DNA of 64,000 nucleotides from Xestospongia muta (Eukaryota > Porifera > Demospongiae > Haplosclerida > Petrosiidae). Below the pieces are notes generated by a model that saw nothing but the letters and a program-made list of their open reading frames with translations, made no database searches and had not been told where the DNA came from. This document shows positions 22,561-35,423 of the stretch, piece by piece (the first letter of the stretch is position 1; each line of letters opens with the position of its first letter). Location of the stretch: the NCBI GenBank assembly GCA_963693285.1, contig OY848919.1:5858136-5922135 (forward strand), in the 5' to 3' direction. The position numbers and the translations under genes are program-made.

Positions 22561-23440
22561 CTTTTAAAAATATTATGTCATTTTAACAACTATATTTTAT
22601 ATTGCTTGGATGAATTACTATGGAATATAGAATTCTTGATGAGTAGTTCTATATTCTATGGAATATAGAATTAATTAATTATATCATTTGTTGGTATGTT
22701 GTATGTTTACATATCAACAATTATATAGTGAGTAATTCCAATATTTTCTAGATTACATAGTAATTAACCCATGTAAAGTACAAATTACTTGTTAAAATAA
22801 CATAGTAGTTTGTACAGTGGAGTAAATTCATTTTGGTAGTTATTCTGTTTTTACACAAACTAGCAGATTAATTGCGTAATCAGCAATTGTAGTTTATTCT
22901 TCCTGTAACAATATATAAATGGGAGAAGAAATTAATATTGATGCATTAAACGATGGAATTGAATAGATGCTACATTCATCATAATATTATTGATATTGTC
23001 AAATGATAATATTTTTCAGATTCACTCATACTACTATTGCCGATTATTCTGTTCACTGTGAAATTTTCGAGGATGAACATTTTGGTTTTAAAAGTGTAAT
23101 TAAGACGCTTGAAAATTTTATATTCGAAATTTTATTGCTGTATTATACACGTACCACACGTATGACAATATATTGACCTAGAATTATTTTTTCGCAAAAT
23201 TAGCTCCTCCTTCTAAATTTCTTGCACACGATATTTTTACTGACAATCTTTTTAATTTACAATAACTCTGTCTTCACAAAATAAGAGTGTTCCTAGTTGC
23301 TACGTGGTTTATAGTTACAAGACTCAGTTTTATCTACTATTTATTATCTATATTAGTATTCATATACTGAAAGTAAAAGATTTTTGTTACTTCATAACAT
23401 TACTATTAGAATCAAGTAATAAATAGCATTGTATATAAAA
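22561..23440. other. Non-coding interval
   Basis: AT-rich; contains an imperfect inverted repeat around 22618-22675 (ATGGAATATAGAATT phrases). 23310-23450 resembles 56630-56780 downstream of transporter copy D, another trace of segmental duplication. No gene seen. Confidence 0.5.
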
Positions 23441-23459
23441 AAACATATTGAAATAAAGG

Positions 23460-23870
23460 TAAATTATTGAGACATTTCATGAAGTTCAACCTCATTCAAT
23501 CATTGGGCAACTTACTAATTTTAAAATGTTGTAATTTAAAATAAGGTGCTCTTCATATTAACGATAACCATGACTCAACTGAAGTAATGGCATAATATTC
23601 ATACTCAAATAAGGTGGGCAAGTGAGGTTGATTCTAATGATGTACTTGTTCTCTGTAATAACTGGGATATTCAAACTATACAAGTTATAATCATCTTCCT
23701 TTGTATGTTCTTTATGTTGTTTTCTAATTAATTAAGCTGTCTTTGTTATTGTAACTTATACATTCCATTGCAGAAGACGTCTGGACACTGGTTGATACGT
23801 TTGGAATAATAAAGCATTTATTCCAGTTGTGTTTGGGAAGATATAATAATACTATAATATATATATAGAT

Positions 23871-23902
<32 letters not shown>

Positions 23903-24430
23903 GTGTATACATATAATTTAGCAGCAGCTCTCTATTTTCTTTCTTCTTGTGATTCTGTAGTGTTTTTCAGTTTATTCTACATTTGGTAAGTGTATATATA
24001 GATATTTCCTCCGTAATCACCTCAAACAACTTGCTTCCTTGGGTAGTGTTAGGATATGTGACAAGTTGTTTGGTCTATTACAGGTTTAAAATCAAAAACA
24101 GTTATTGAATCACACTCTCAAATTTTGTCTGTAACAGAATTTACTGAAACAAATACACTATGTACCATTGACTGCTCTAATTTGGATTTCCTCAGGCTTA
24201 ATTGACAAATAATGTTAGAATGATACTAATTCTTATACTAAAAATATGTATGCTAGTGATATACCAATAACATTACTAGGTAATAAATATTACTGTCCTT
24301 ACTAGACTATATACATTTTGAGGTCATATGATGTAGACAACTTAATATCATATATTTAGTTTTCAGTTATACATGTTCATCTTAAAAGAATAACATTGTT
24401 CGATTGGAATTAAGACATGCACCTGTGACA
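23460..24430 (+). pseudogene. Duplicate of the SRCR gene 5' end, with exon relics
   Basis: Matches 37709-39190, the region before and around exon 1 of the intact SRCR gene. At 23625-23695 it preserves the end of an SRCR exon (matching the tail of exon 19: GGGATATTCAAACTATACAA). At about 23930-23990 it preserves the signal-peptide exon, but the codon after FFLLVIL is TAG, and the initiator region is replaced by a CA/TA microsatellite (23868-23915). The donor GTAAGT is kept at 23992. It is a dead 5' end of a paralogue. Confidence 0.75.
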
Positions 24431-24647
24431 CTGCTTGATAAATTGTTTTGGCAAAATTTAGCCAAAAAAATGAGAACCTAAGCTAAAGACTTTTTCCCAT
24501 TCTAATATATAATTGCATAAAACTGTATATATGTTTGTGTATTGTTTTATAGCACCTTTGGTGCTTCATAGCAGAGAATATTTATATATGAACTCATAAC
24601 CTGAAATATTTATATTTAGCAATGATCATTAGCTATATACAGTATAG

Positions 24648-25084
24648 TCATTGAATGTTACAAAGTTTGATCGGTGAGTAAATAGTTTCACCTAATGTAC
24701 TAGTGTTACACAGTGTTTTAGATCTCTCACAATACATACCTTCATTTAATTTATAAAACAACATGAATGGGTTCTTTTGTGTGACTGTAACTGTACTAAC
24801 TGGAATTACCTGTGATTGTACCAATGGTATCTTATGGACATTGTTATATTGATAGTATACATACAGAGCTGTCATTGATGTAGAACCACTGAGTGTTATC
24901 ATATTTAGAACAAATGAAGCAAGTATAATGCCTTCCAACTGGTAAATAATGGTCACCCATGTGAGTGTGTAGTATCTGTTGCCTACTTTCAAAGCTATTC
25001 GCTAAATTGTAATGATCAATTTCACTTTATTTTGTATTATATATATGAAAACGTACCTGCACTTGGACAGTTGGCAAGGCAGTC
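24648..25084 (-). CDS. Unidentified coding exons
   Basis: A 28-base exon (25084-25057; TALPTVQVQ) joins in frame to an exon from 25001 that encodes RIALKVGNRYYTLTWVTIIY and TALYVYYQYNNVHKIPLV, with a possible donor at about 24816 and a further short piece (NPFMLFYKLNE). The frame is open to 24648. The residue pattern suggests beta strands but I do not recognise a family. It lies 0.6 kb downstream of the DOMON gene on the same strand and could be part of a decayed neighbour. Confidence 0.35.
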
Positions 25085-25674
25085 CTAAAATATAATGTAT
25101 TTAAACTAATGATGTGTGTACATGTATATCTAACATACTATGTTAAATTAGTTGATTTTTTAGTGATATGAATGAAAGAAACTCTGAATATCTCAATATC
25201 TCTAATGATTTTGTACACTCTTCATGACTTCCACATCTATATATAATATATATCAAATCACTATGTACATGAGTCTATATCTATTTGATCAGTCAGTAGG
25301 GAACCTGAGATGCTAGGGTATTCTAGTCACTTCGCTGCGAACATTAATTATCAGCTCTCTTGACTCACTCATGGTTGGTGTTGTTTAAATCCAATTTTTT
25401 TTTACTTTTTTTTATTTTTTTATAGAAACACAATAAATTGCTCAATAGTCAGAGACTAGTACAAAGAGAAATGATGACATTATATAAATAATGGATAATT
25501 ACTTGAATAAATGATGGAGGGAATTTCTTAAAATTATTGGACTGTTAGAGTCTTTAACAGATGGTGGAAGTGAGTTCCACAGGGCAGAAGTGTTTGGGAA
25601 AAAGGAAAACAAGGAAGAATTAAAAAAGCAATAACATATGAATACTTATGTATCTTATCAAAGCAATGATATAT

Positions 25675-26447
25675 TTAGAGACAAGACAGAGCAAACACGA
25701 GATTAATAATTAATAATGTAGTCGGAGAAGAGATTAGATCAGCAGTTCCTAAGGCTGTAAAAGAATAACAAAATGTTAATAATTTTGTACTTGCAATATA
25801 CACTACCTTGGCAATTGTCTGGCAAACAAATTTGAATATTAAATACACCAATATGCGTAGGCATTGACACAAATATAAAAGGAGATGTGAAATTAGTCAC
25901 ATTTCCACCATAAGCAAACCCAATAAATCGACAGATGTTAAGGTCAACATCTGAATCTTTATCAGAGCTAACAATAGGATGAGTGAATGAAGCTGTTAAA
26001 ATTCCATTGGACAATGAGGTCGATGTTTGTGTAAGATCCTGTTGTGTATCATAGACAAGAGGTGTGCCAAATACAAACCATCTATGTAACATAAGAAATG
26101 AATTAGCACACGTAATTATTATGATAAATTAATAGACCTGTCTTCCACAAAACTTTGCCCTTGTCCATTGTCTCCAGCAAAAATTAAATCTGCCACAGTG
26201 CTTGAAAACTAAATGAAGAATGTAATGATAAAAATCGACTAAACAAATATAATGAGTTACATTTAGATGTGAGGAATTGAAAAAAACAATGCCAATGTAT
26301 TGATCTCTGTTACTTGGAGCAGACATAGCAAACCTCACATATGTATTATTAGCACTCCACTCAGAAAAATGATGAGTTAGTAAGTCTACTACTGCATTGA
26401 GCAGAAGTAAAAGTCAACAGGGCAGCTAGACTGATAAACTGCAACAT
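25675..26447 (-). CDS. Secreted, probably GPI-anchored DOMON-domain protein (one frameshift)
   Basis: Four exons on the minus strand: 26447-26261, 26208-26138, 26081-25807, 25754-25675; the last three join in perfect phase. Exon 1 starts with a signal peptide (MLQFISLAALLTFTSAQC). A single-base frame change within the next ~25 bases is needed to reach HHFSEWSANNTYVRFAMSAP. The DOMON fold follows: YIGIVFFNSSHLN, FSSTVADLIFAGDNGQG, then the TGILTASF-like strand LSNGILTASFTHPI, DVDLNICRFIGFAYGGN. The C-terminus after NCQ is ALGTADLISSP followed by a 14-residue hydrophobic end, as in GPI-anchor signals. DOMON domains bind heme or sugars in other proteins; ligand here is unknown. The frameshift may be a mutation or a sequence error. 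Confidence 0.65.
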
Positions 26448-26869
26448 TACAAACATTGTGTTTCAATAGTTTCAGTATAGACGATAATTGAAAAAGAAAA
26501 TTATATCCCGAGAAAACTGCCAGTTATAAATTTACAGTCAATATAGTCATCCAATAGAATATAAGCACACAGTAAGTGTTAGGTGGCACCACCTTTTATG
26601 CTATATATATACACAAAATTCAATAAAAAGTGACCTAACTTAATAATGGTTATAGAGTTATTGTAGCATTTCTAATTTACATGATATCACATCTAATTAT
26701 TTCAAACAAGAAAAGTTGGTATTTGTTTTAATTCAGTTTATTCATATGGTAAACATGTTGACTCTTTTATAATATATATAGTATATATAGTATATAGTAC
26801 TTAAAATTAATAATTGTTTACAAAATTAAAACCAAGAAACAAACAGTCAGTAAAGCGATGTATTATTGA

Positions 26870-27010
26870 GAATCAAATCAGAGCAAACACAAGGGTAGCA
26901 ATCATTAATGTATTCAATGATGATATAACACCAGCAGTTCATAAGAATAATATTGTATTAATTTGTATATACTGTACAACTTGTGGAATGTTCTCAATGA
27001 CAGACTGAGG
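26870..27010 (-). pseudogene. Relic of a second DOMON gene C-terminus
   Basis: The minus strand reads TAGVISSLNTLMIATLVFAL, aligned with TADLISSPTTLLIINLVFAL at the end of the DOMON gene (25675-25754). Flanking DNA is also related (GAGCAAACAC, CAGCAGTTC). No other part of the gene is recognisable between here and the GA microsatellite. Confidence 0.55.
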
Positions 27011-27129
27011 ACCAGTTCTACTGACATTATAAATCGTAAATTCTTGTAGTTTAAATATAGTACAGATTTATAAAAAAAACATGTTGTGTTGCCCAATCGA
27101 TTCCTTCCGACCATATAACATTCTTCAAA

Positions 27130-27480
27130 CAATCACAACATGCGATAGCTTATCCACTTAAACAGAGATATTCTTGGATGTGTGGTATATAGTTAAATGT
27201 CTAAAGATGCTGGAATCAAGTTTAGGGATTAATTTTTTAACTCTAAAAAATGTTAATGTGTTTAGTATTCTATTGGTAGGTACTGGTAGGTTCTCATATC
27301 ATTCTCAACTATGCCTTGAGAGTATCAGAGTAAATATTTTAAGGATTTCGATAGTTTAAGATTTGGCTATTGAAAAATGATATAAATAATATAGTACCTC
27401 AATATCCTAAACATGTGATTGATCAGTAAAACTCCTTTGATTACTGAATGCATGGCATTCTGATCCAACATTAATAACTC
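27130..27480. other. Non-coding interval
   Basis: AT-rich, no coding support on either strand beyond short random frames. Confidence 0.45.
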
Positions 27481-27487
27481 AAAATTG

Positions 27488-27820
<333 letters not shown>

Positions 27821-28040
27821 AAAGAACGTCTTTAAAATAATACAATTGTAACAAACATTTTATCTTACTCAATTCTACAAGTGTAATTACTTGTCTGGTG
27901 TTCCTTGGTCTATTGATCAATCCATTCATCCATCCATCTATTTATCTCTATATGCCTATTATTATATATTGCATTATAGAATTTCCATCACATGATCAAT
28001 AACTATATATATACATATATATACTGTAGTCATTACTTAC

Positions 28041-28200
28041 CTATCTCCAACTACCTGCCCACGTTCAGGGCAGATCAAATTTCCAGCATGGTAGTCCTCA
28101 ATTAAATGAGCATCAGGATCTTAAGGACAAACTGAACGCCATGCTTCCACGATCTCTCTATCCTCCACTAGCTCGTTTTTTGATAATTTTCCTTCAGCTA
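28041..28200 (-). pseudogene. TFIIB zinc-ribbon exon pseudogene
   Basis: The minus strand reads DPDAHLIEDYHAGNLICPER and then GQVVGDR, ending at a GTAAGT donor at 28040. This is the N-terminal zinc-ribbon exon of general transcription factor IIB (consensus [27 protein letters not shown]). The residue after VCP is a TAA stop, the first His is lost and the third Cys is Arg, so zinc binding is destroyed. The rest of the gene was not found nearby. Confidence 0.75.
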
Positions 28201-28259
28201 CAATCTACGTATTTAGTGGGTAGGGTCACTTTGATAGCTTAAGTAATCAGTAATAATTA

Positions 28260-30342
28260 TGTTGAGAATTCAGCTGGTATTATTGTGTTTGCTGGTCCTA
28301 TTCAGTATCTTGCTTCTCGTTATACTAAACAATCTATTGGACAATATCTACCACATATCTACATGAAAGAATTAGCACAAGATTCAGGTCAATCTTACCA
28401 GGAGACAGAGACTCATTGTGTAAAGTTTAGTTTCAAATCAGTATGTTCTGTATTATAATGTACATTATAATAGAATGACCTAGTTCTTAAGAACTCAGGG
28501 AGTGTGTTTTATCTGTGAATATGATAACTTCTTCTTGTAAACCCAACCCCCTAGATTGTGGTCTAATAATATGTTGTTAAATGGACACAGTCTCCTCCCA
28601 CAAACTAATTAGCTTTAATTATTTGATTGGAAATTCTAAAATTTCTAAAGTAACCCGACCATTAGACTTTTGAGTGTAATTTATAATGAAAACAGTTTCT
28701 TGGCATAGATATTGATGGATTTAAAGTGGCACATATACAGGTTCCATTTTGTCTTAATTTTTATTATAATTAGAGCATAATGTACATTATGTCCAGGTGG
28801 ACAACTTGATGAGGCAGATTAGTGTAGAGGTTACAACCTACACTTCCACTCTACAACAACCTTTATATAAAGGTCAGTAAAATATCTATCATATCATTGA
28901 ATCTTAAAGAAAGTTCCTGTAATGTTATAATCAATGTGTGGTCTGATATTTATCATTCATTTAGATATTCCTGGAGAGATTACATACAGAATTTGTACAA
29001 TACATGAGCTTTTTAATGTTCTCTAGTTAGACAACATATGACAACATGTTATGATAGATTACTAGGTCACCAGCTTTGATATTTTTGTTTCATGAAAACC
29101 TCTTTCAATGGAGGGATAGAGTTCATACTAATGCTTATAACTTCATAATCATGTGCAGGTATTATTATCATGTCTCCTCAAACTATGTTATTGGCAGATA
29201 TTTTGACATAATCGTTACCTCCCTATCTCAGCATTGTCTGTTTTTACAATGGTGGTAGTTTTTTGTTATGGATTTTTAAGCATCAAAATTAATTTTAAAC
29301 AAATTTTTTTTCTCGTTACTACGTTACTAAGATTCATGATAAAATTATATCATACTAAACTGAATTATCGACAATTTCTTTATCTTTCTCCTTTAGTGAA
29401 TAACAATGTGTTCCTGATATCTTTTCATTAATTGAATGGTCTAACTGGTTAACTGCTAAAAATCTATACTTCGTTTCGACATAACATCGTATCTTTTTTG
29501 TCTAGAGAGGAAGCCAGATGTGTGTCCTAATTTGGGAGAGATTTTAAAACTACAGGTACATATATACAATTGTTATACATGTACACAATGGTGATTGATT
29601 TCACACTACTTAACTGTTTCATAAAGCAATGTCCATCTAGCATTAGAAAGATAGGTATTACAAAGAGACAAAAAACCTATTATTTGCTCCTCCTCAGTTT
29701 TGTGACATAGCTCTCATGGCCAGGTACATTTTCTCTAACTAACTAATAGAAGGTTATCTACTATATCAACATTTAACATCTAAAGATTCCTAGTATTATA
29801 CTTGCTCTGTTAATAACATCAGAGAATAATATTTATTTATCTACTTTGACTGTAAAGAAGTATTTAAAATAGCATCTCTATAGCTACACCTGATTTAACT
29901 TACATCATAATGATAATATTGTCATCTACATTGCACCCTCTAACTATGATATACTCTTATACCTTATACCATTTTTATATTGGCTCTTTGTCTTAGTATG
30001 TCTCTCTAAGAATCCAATGTAAAGACTGAACAATAATGGTGAGTTTTAAACAATGATAACATATAATACAATTCTTAAGTTATGGCTACTGAAGTGAGTA
30101 TCAGTCAAGCATGAAGTCCATACTTTGTTGTGTATAGCTAATGTTGAGGATTATGGGATCAGTATTATAATACAATTAAAGTGTATGGACTTCCTGCTTG
30201 ACAAATAATAGCTGCTTTGCTAAAATATTTGATGTATTTTCAATTAGGCTATTGGAAAAGATATGAGCTCTATCCTCCTGGTGATGACCTATTTCCATTA
30301 TCTGATGACACTCCAGATACTGAAAGCTTATTACAAATTTAG
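28260..30342 (+). pseudogene. Scattered exons of an unidentified gene
   Basis: Plus-strand pieces with splice-site borders. 28263-28440: NSAGIIVFAGPIQYLASRYT and QSIGQYLPHIYMKELAQDSG, donor GTATGT. 28808-28870: MRQISVEVTTYTSTLQQPLY. 28966-29026: DIPGEITYRICTIHELFN ending in TAG. 29505-29555: ERKPDVCPNLGEILKLQ with a GTACAT donor. 29698-29723: FCDIALMA. The piece at 30246-30342 resembles 32201-32296 (TESLLQI end) but is frame-shifted. I cannot name a family, and no continuous transcript can be built. Confidence 0.35.
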
Positions 30343-31199
30343 TACTAATGCAATCTCTTTAATATAACTTAATAATACATTAAAATGTTATTCGTAGATG
30401 ATAGATAGTGATCATAACTAATGAGTATGACAGCAAATTTGACATGATGTATTCTGGTTAGTCAGTATGTCAGTTCCCAGTAACAAGATAAATAATAGGT
30501 AAATTTTACATATTTAGAAGACTTAATTGATTGTTAAGAAGATCAATTAAAAATCAATTAGTATTGGTCAGACATGGTAAGGTGTGAAGTTATTTCCCGC
30601 CAAATTTGTCATGAGTTTGTGTCTAATGTTTGTGAAAAGAAAGCATGATAGAGATGTCTTGAAAGTATAAAGTGACTCCATTTTCAATCTTGTATCAATA
30701 CACAGACCCCCGTGGGTCTTCGTCGCTACGACACTTCTCTTCGTTGGATCGCCCTTTTTCACGAATCGTCTTCTCGTTCATCACTTCTCGTTGAAACTTC
30801 TCACTTCGCTGGATCATCTTTTCATTCAGTTATGATCATTCTTTGATATTTTTTCCTTTCTGTTCTTTTTCACTTTTTTATTTAATTATTATTTCTTGTA
30901 ATTTTTGTTTGGATCTGTCAGTTCGCTAAATGATTATTTCTCTTCGTTTCTACAGGATTCAATATGGAGGCTCTTACTTACTATGGGTTCTCTGATGCTC
31001 TCTAATGTCTTGACTGTTCTCAGTTGTCTGATGTTCTCTGGATGTAAAAGATGAGTCACTCTCCAGTCATTCTCCTGCCTGGTCTCTTCTGTCTTCCTTC
31101 AAGCCTTCTTTCCTCTTCTTTTAATTTTTTTTTTTAATTTTATTTTGGGCTATCTGGCCCATACACTATACACACATTCATACAAATCCTATTAATTAT

Positions 31200-31270
31200 C
31201 TCTCCCCTGCCGCCTGGCGGCCTATAAAAATTTTTTTAAAAATCCAAGGCCGCCAGGTGGCGGGGGAGAG
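31200..31270. repeat. GC-rich hairpin, copy 1
   Basis: Arms CTCTCCCCTGCCGCCTGG...GGCC and GGCC...CCAGGTGGCGGGGGAGAG, 23 bases each with two mismatches, around an A/T loop of about 25 bases. Far richer in GC than its surroundings; the same hairpin recurs at 33161-33235. Confidence 0.9.
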
Positions 31271-32011
31271 CTCTGATCTTCTAGGGTGCGTGTGTGTGTG
31301 CTGTGTGTGTGTGTTGGTTGGTGGTCCTTTTTCACTTCCTCTGTCTCTCTTCACCTTCTATCCATTCATTGTCACCATCAGTTAGTAACTACTCTCTTTT
31401 CTTTCCTTGCAGGAGAAGCACTGGTGAAAAAGGTGAGCAGTTTCTCCATCCATCCATCCACATCTCATCCATTCTTTAATAATCCAGTTGTTATTCTCTC
31501 TTTCTCCCTCTATGTTTTCAACTTGTGAACTGACTGGACTCTTGGGAACTCTCTATCTTTTCGTTTTTACAATTACTGGATTGGAGACTGTCACTGGACC
31601 ACTTGGAGACTTTCTATCTTCTCTTTTCTACAATTGCTGGATTGGAGACATTCACTGGACTTCTTGGGTACTGTTCAACTACAGAGACTGTTTTATTATA
31701 AATTTTATTTTTCAATTTTTTCTTTACAGTTTTTTGGTTACAATTTTTTTGTTTTATAATTTGTTATTTAAACCATTTTTCACCTCAATTGAAAGTTATT
31801 TTAAGTTCATACTGTTGAAATCATTTTGTGACTTGAAAACTGTCTTAATAGTTTTTCATCGTTTTTGTTACTGAACTTTATATTCAAAATCAACATAACA
31901 GTTTTGGAAAGTATACGGAGTTATGTACTTTATTTACATTTTATTTCTATATAAAATTTTAGAATGTTTTTGTATATCTCCGTATACTGTAACTGTTATT
32001 TGAGAATATCC

Positions 32012-32296
32012 ATGGAAGATGAAGAGACATTCAAGGCTCAATTGCTGGTTTACAAAGACCAGGTAAGTATATTATTTTGGAGAACGTGATCATATATTAA
32101 CTTACAAATTACCATATCGATATAATGTCAGTATTCCTTGTTACTGATACAATACATTTTATAGATGACCTCACTATTGGAATTTATTAATAATAACACT
32201 GCTATTGGAAAAGATGATGATCTATATCCTACTGGAGATAACTTATTACCATTAACTGATGAGAATCCAGTTACTGAAAGCTTATTACAAATTTAG
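32012..32296 (+). CDS. Small two-exon coding unit (60 residues)
   Basis: Exon 1 32012-32062 (MEDEETFKAQLLVYKDQ, GTAAGT donor) and exon 2 32165-32296 (MTSLLEFINNNTAIGKDDDL, TGDNLLPLTDENPVTESL, TAG stop), joined in phase 0 over a 102-base intron. The first 28 residues resemble the N-terminal helix of the splicing factor SMNDC1/SPF30 (KAQLxxYKxQ). The C-terminal part is acidic and unlike it. It sits at the junction of the two tandem copies, and its exon 1 and the start of exon 2 recur at 33905 and 34062. Possibly a truncated duplicate rather than a working gene. Confidence 0.45.
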
Positions 32297-33160
32297 CACT
32301 AATGAAATCTCTTTAAAATAACTTAATAATACATTAAAATTTTATTCGTAGATGATAGCTAGTGATTATGACTCATGAGAATGACAGCAAATTTGACGTG
32401 ATGTATTCTGGTTAGTCAATATGTCAGTTCCCAGTAAGAAGATAAATAATAGGTAATGCTATACATATTTAGAAGACTGAATTAGTTGTTAATAAGATCA
32501 ATTAAAAATTAATTAATTTGGTCACACGTGGTGAAGGTGTGAAGTTATTTCCCGCCAAATTTGTCATGAGATTATGTCGTGTGTTTGTGAAAAGGAAGCA
32601 TGATAGATATGTCTTGAAAGTATAAAGTGACTCCATTTTCAATCTTGTATCAATACACAGACCCCCGTGGGTCTTCGTCGCTACGACACGTCTCTTCGTT
32701 GGATCGAACCTCTTCACGAATCGTCTTCTCGTTCGTCACTTCTCGTTGGATTTTTTCTCTTCGCTGGATCATCTTTCATACAGTTATGATCATTCTTTCA
32801 TTTTCTTTTCCTTTCTATTCTTTTTGATTTCTTTTTATTTAATTATTATTTCTTGTAATTTTTGTTTGGATCAGTCAGTTCGCTAAATGATTATTTCTCT
32901 TCGTTTCTACAGGACTCAATTTGGAAGTTCGTACTTACTATTGGTTCTCTGATGCTCTCTAATGTTTTGACAGTTCTCTAATGTTTTGATTGTTCTCAGT
33001 TGTCTGATGTTCTCAGGATGTAAAAGATGAGTCACTCTCCTGCTTGGTCTCTTGTCTTCCTTCAAGCCTTCTTTCCTCTTCTTTTAATTTTTTTTAAATT
33101 TTATTTTGGGCTATCTGGCCCATACACTATACACACATTCATACAAATCCTATTAATTAT

Positions 33161-33235
33161 CTCTCCCCTGCCGCCTGGCGGCCTATAAAAAATTTTTTTA
33201 AAAAAAATCCAAGGCCGCCAGGTGGCGGGGGAGAG
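33161..33235. repeat. GC-rich hairpin, copy 2
   Basis: Identical arms to the hairpin at 31200, with the loop enlarged by four A/T bases. Present because of the tandem duplication. Confidence 0.9.
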
Positions 33236-33904
33236 CTCTGATCTTCTAGGATGCGTGTGTGTGTGCTGTGTGTGTGTGTTGGTTGGTGGTCCTTTTTCAC
33301 TTCCTCTGTCTCTCTTCACCTTCTATCCATTCATTGTCACCATCAGTTAGTAACTACTCTCTTTTCTTTCCTTGCAGGAGCAGTACTGGTGAAAAAGGTG
33401 AGCAGTTTCTCCATCCATCCATCCACATGTCATCAATTCTCTAGTAATCCAGTTGTTATTCTCTCTTTCTCCCTCTATGTTCTCAACTTGTGAACTGACT
33501 GGACTCTTGGGAACTCTCTATCTTTTCGTTTTTACAATTACTGGATTGGAGACTGTCACTGGACCACTTGGAGACTTTCTATCTTCTCTTTTCTACAATT
33601 GCTGGATTGGAGACATTCACTGGACTTCTTGGGTACTGTTCAACTACAGAGACTGTTTTATAAATTTTAGTTTTCAATTTTTTTCTTTACAGTTTTTGTT
33701 ACAATTTTTTGTTTTATATTTTGTTATTTAAAAACAGTTTTCACCTCTATTGAAATTATTTTAAGTTCATACTGCTGCTTTTACTTTTAAAAACTTTTTT
33801 GTGACTTGAAAACTGTCTTAATAGTTTTTTGTTGTTTTTGTTACTGAACTTTTTATATTCAAAATCAACATAACAGTATTCTGTAACTTTTATTTGAAAA
33901 TATC

Positions 33905-34837
33905 CAAGGAAGCTGAAGAAAAAACAATCAAGGCTCAATTGCTGGCTCACAAAGACCAGGTAAGTATATTATTTTGGAGAACGTGATCATCTATTAACTT
34001 ACAAATTACCATATCGATATAATGTCAGTATTCTATGTTACTGATACAATACATTTTATAGATGACCTCACTATTGGTATTTATTAACAATAATACTGAA
34101 GTTGATCCAGACATGATTGTGCTTGAGAAAGATGTTCAACAGTTAATATGTCTAACAGAAGGTATTTTTAAATGGGAACATGTATTTTGGTTTGGTGTTG
34201 TTATTAATTAATACGTTATTGTGAAGGCCATGTTTTAAATTTAAATTTCCACTTATGTTTAAATTGATATTAAAATTATAGAGGATACATATATATTAAT
34301 TATGTACATACTACACCATTTTATCATTTATATAATGGGAGGTTATATTTGTTTATTCTTTTTTTACTATGTGTGTTTCTCTTGTACAGAAAATCTTTTA
34401 GAAATTAATAAACAGAGGTTATTAGTATCTCTTACATTAACTGACTTATTTGTAGACAAGGTTTGTAAAAGAGTATTGCCTTATTATTCTCTATTTTTTG
34501 ACTGTACATTTAATACTTGAAAACTGGTCATTTCACATTTACTCACATTATACATGACATATCTTATAGATTATGTTCCAGAGTTTTGTTATAGAGTTAA
34601 AAAATTAGAATTAATATAGATTTTGTGAATTAGAAGAAGTGGTAGAAGAAATATCTAAAGTAGACAAAATACTGCTATTATATTTAATGTTTCTAAATGT
34701 ATTACTATAAATAGACATACTTGTCACTTGTAGTAGTAAGAGTCTCTTTTTATTTTTAGACAGCTGATATGAAAGGACAAAAAAGCAAAACTCTATTAAA
34801 ACAGGTTCTTAAGAACTCAGAGCTCTCTCTAAATTGA
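33905..34837 (+). pseudogene. SMNDC1/SPF30-like N-terminal fragment, start codon lost
   Basis: Four exons in phase: about 33909-33959 (EAEEKTIKAQLLAHKDQ), 34062-34161 (MTSLLVFINNNTEVDPDMIV, LEKDVQQLICLTE), 34390-34460 (ENLLEINKQRLLVSLTLTDL) and 34760-34837 (TADMKGQKSKTLLKQVLKNS, TGA). The pattern of helix, D-x-x-x-L-x-K-D-x-Q-x-L-I-x-L-T-E resembles the SPF30 N-terminus. The initiator ATG of the 32012 copy is AAG here, and no Tudor domain follows, so it is a partial or dead copy. Assignment to SPF30 is by memory of the pattern only. Confidence 0.4.
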
Positions 34838-34849
34838 TGTTCTATCTCA

Positions 34850-35420
34850 GAAATGTAAGTGAGTTGTTATTCTGCTTACACTATTGTATGGGACATAGAA
34901 ATTACATACTTCAAAGTAAACTTTTAAATAAACATTTAAGCATGACATAATTCTAACAAATCATTAAAGTACATCTTCAATGATAAAATACATAAGACAG
35001 TAGAAGAGATCTCTTTGCTGTATTTTTGTACTCATTACTGGCTTCATGATTTTTATCATTTTTATAATACACTTTATTCCAAGGAAGGATTCATTGCATT
35101 CTATTTTTTACTCTGCCTTCATATTGTTGTATATAAATGTTTTATAAATAGTCTCTCTTAAATGCTAAATAGAAGGCATAGTTGTATTTGATGTGTTAGC
35201 CACCCTAGAGTCAGATTTATTGCATTTAAAAGAAAATAAAAATACTTGACAACTGACCACGCCCACATTAATAAAGGCTTGAATATTTTTTCTAACATCT
35301 ACAAATCAAATCAAACTAACAAACCAAACTAACTTGTACCTTAATAGTCCTCTAGTTATTGACCATATAAAACTAAGTATAAAACACTATAGCTAAAGAG
35401 GGTCTCTTACAAACCTTAAT
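34850..35420. other. Non-coding interval
   Basis: AT-rich. No gene or repeat of note. Confidence 0.45.
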
Positions 35421-35423
35421 CAT

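Larger units (their letters stand above)
30240..34110 (+). repeat. Direct tandem duplication, period about 1.9-2.0 kb
   Basis: Copy 1 (about 30240-32200) and copy 2 (about 32200-34110) align throughout: ACCCCCGTGGGTCTTCGTCG at 30706 and 32660, GTGTGTGTGCTGTGTGTGTG at 31290 and 33255, GGAGAAGCACTGG versus GGAGCAGTACTGG at 31411 and 33376, CTGGATTGGAGACTGTCACTGG at 31577 and 33542 (given in part). The period drifts from 1955 to 1965 to 1897 through indels. CT-rich plus-strand open frames over it are shadows. Confidence 0.88.

Noticed and set aside
31286..33731. CT-rich plus-strand open frames with hydrophobic content
   Set aside because: They lie in low-complexity CT/GT-rich duplicated DNA, lack family features and overlap in several frames.
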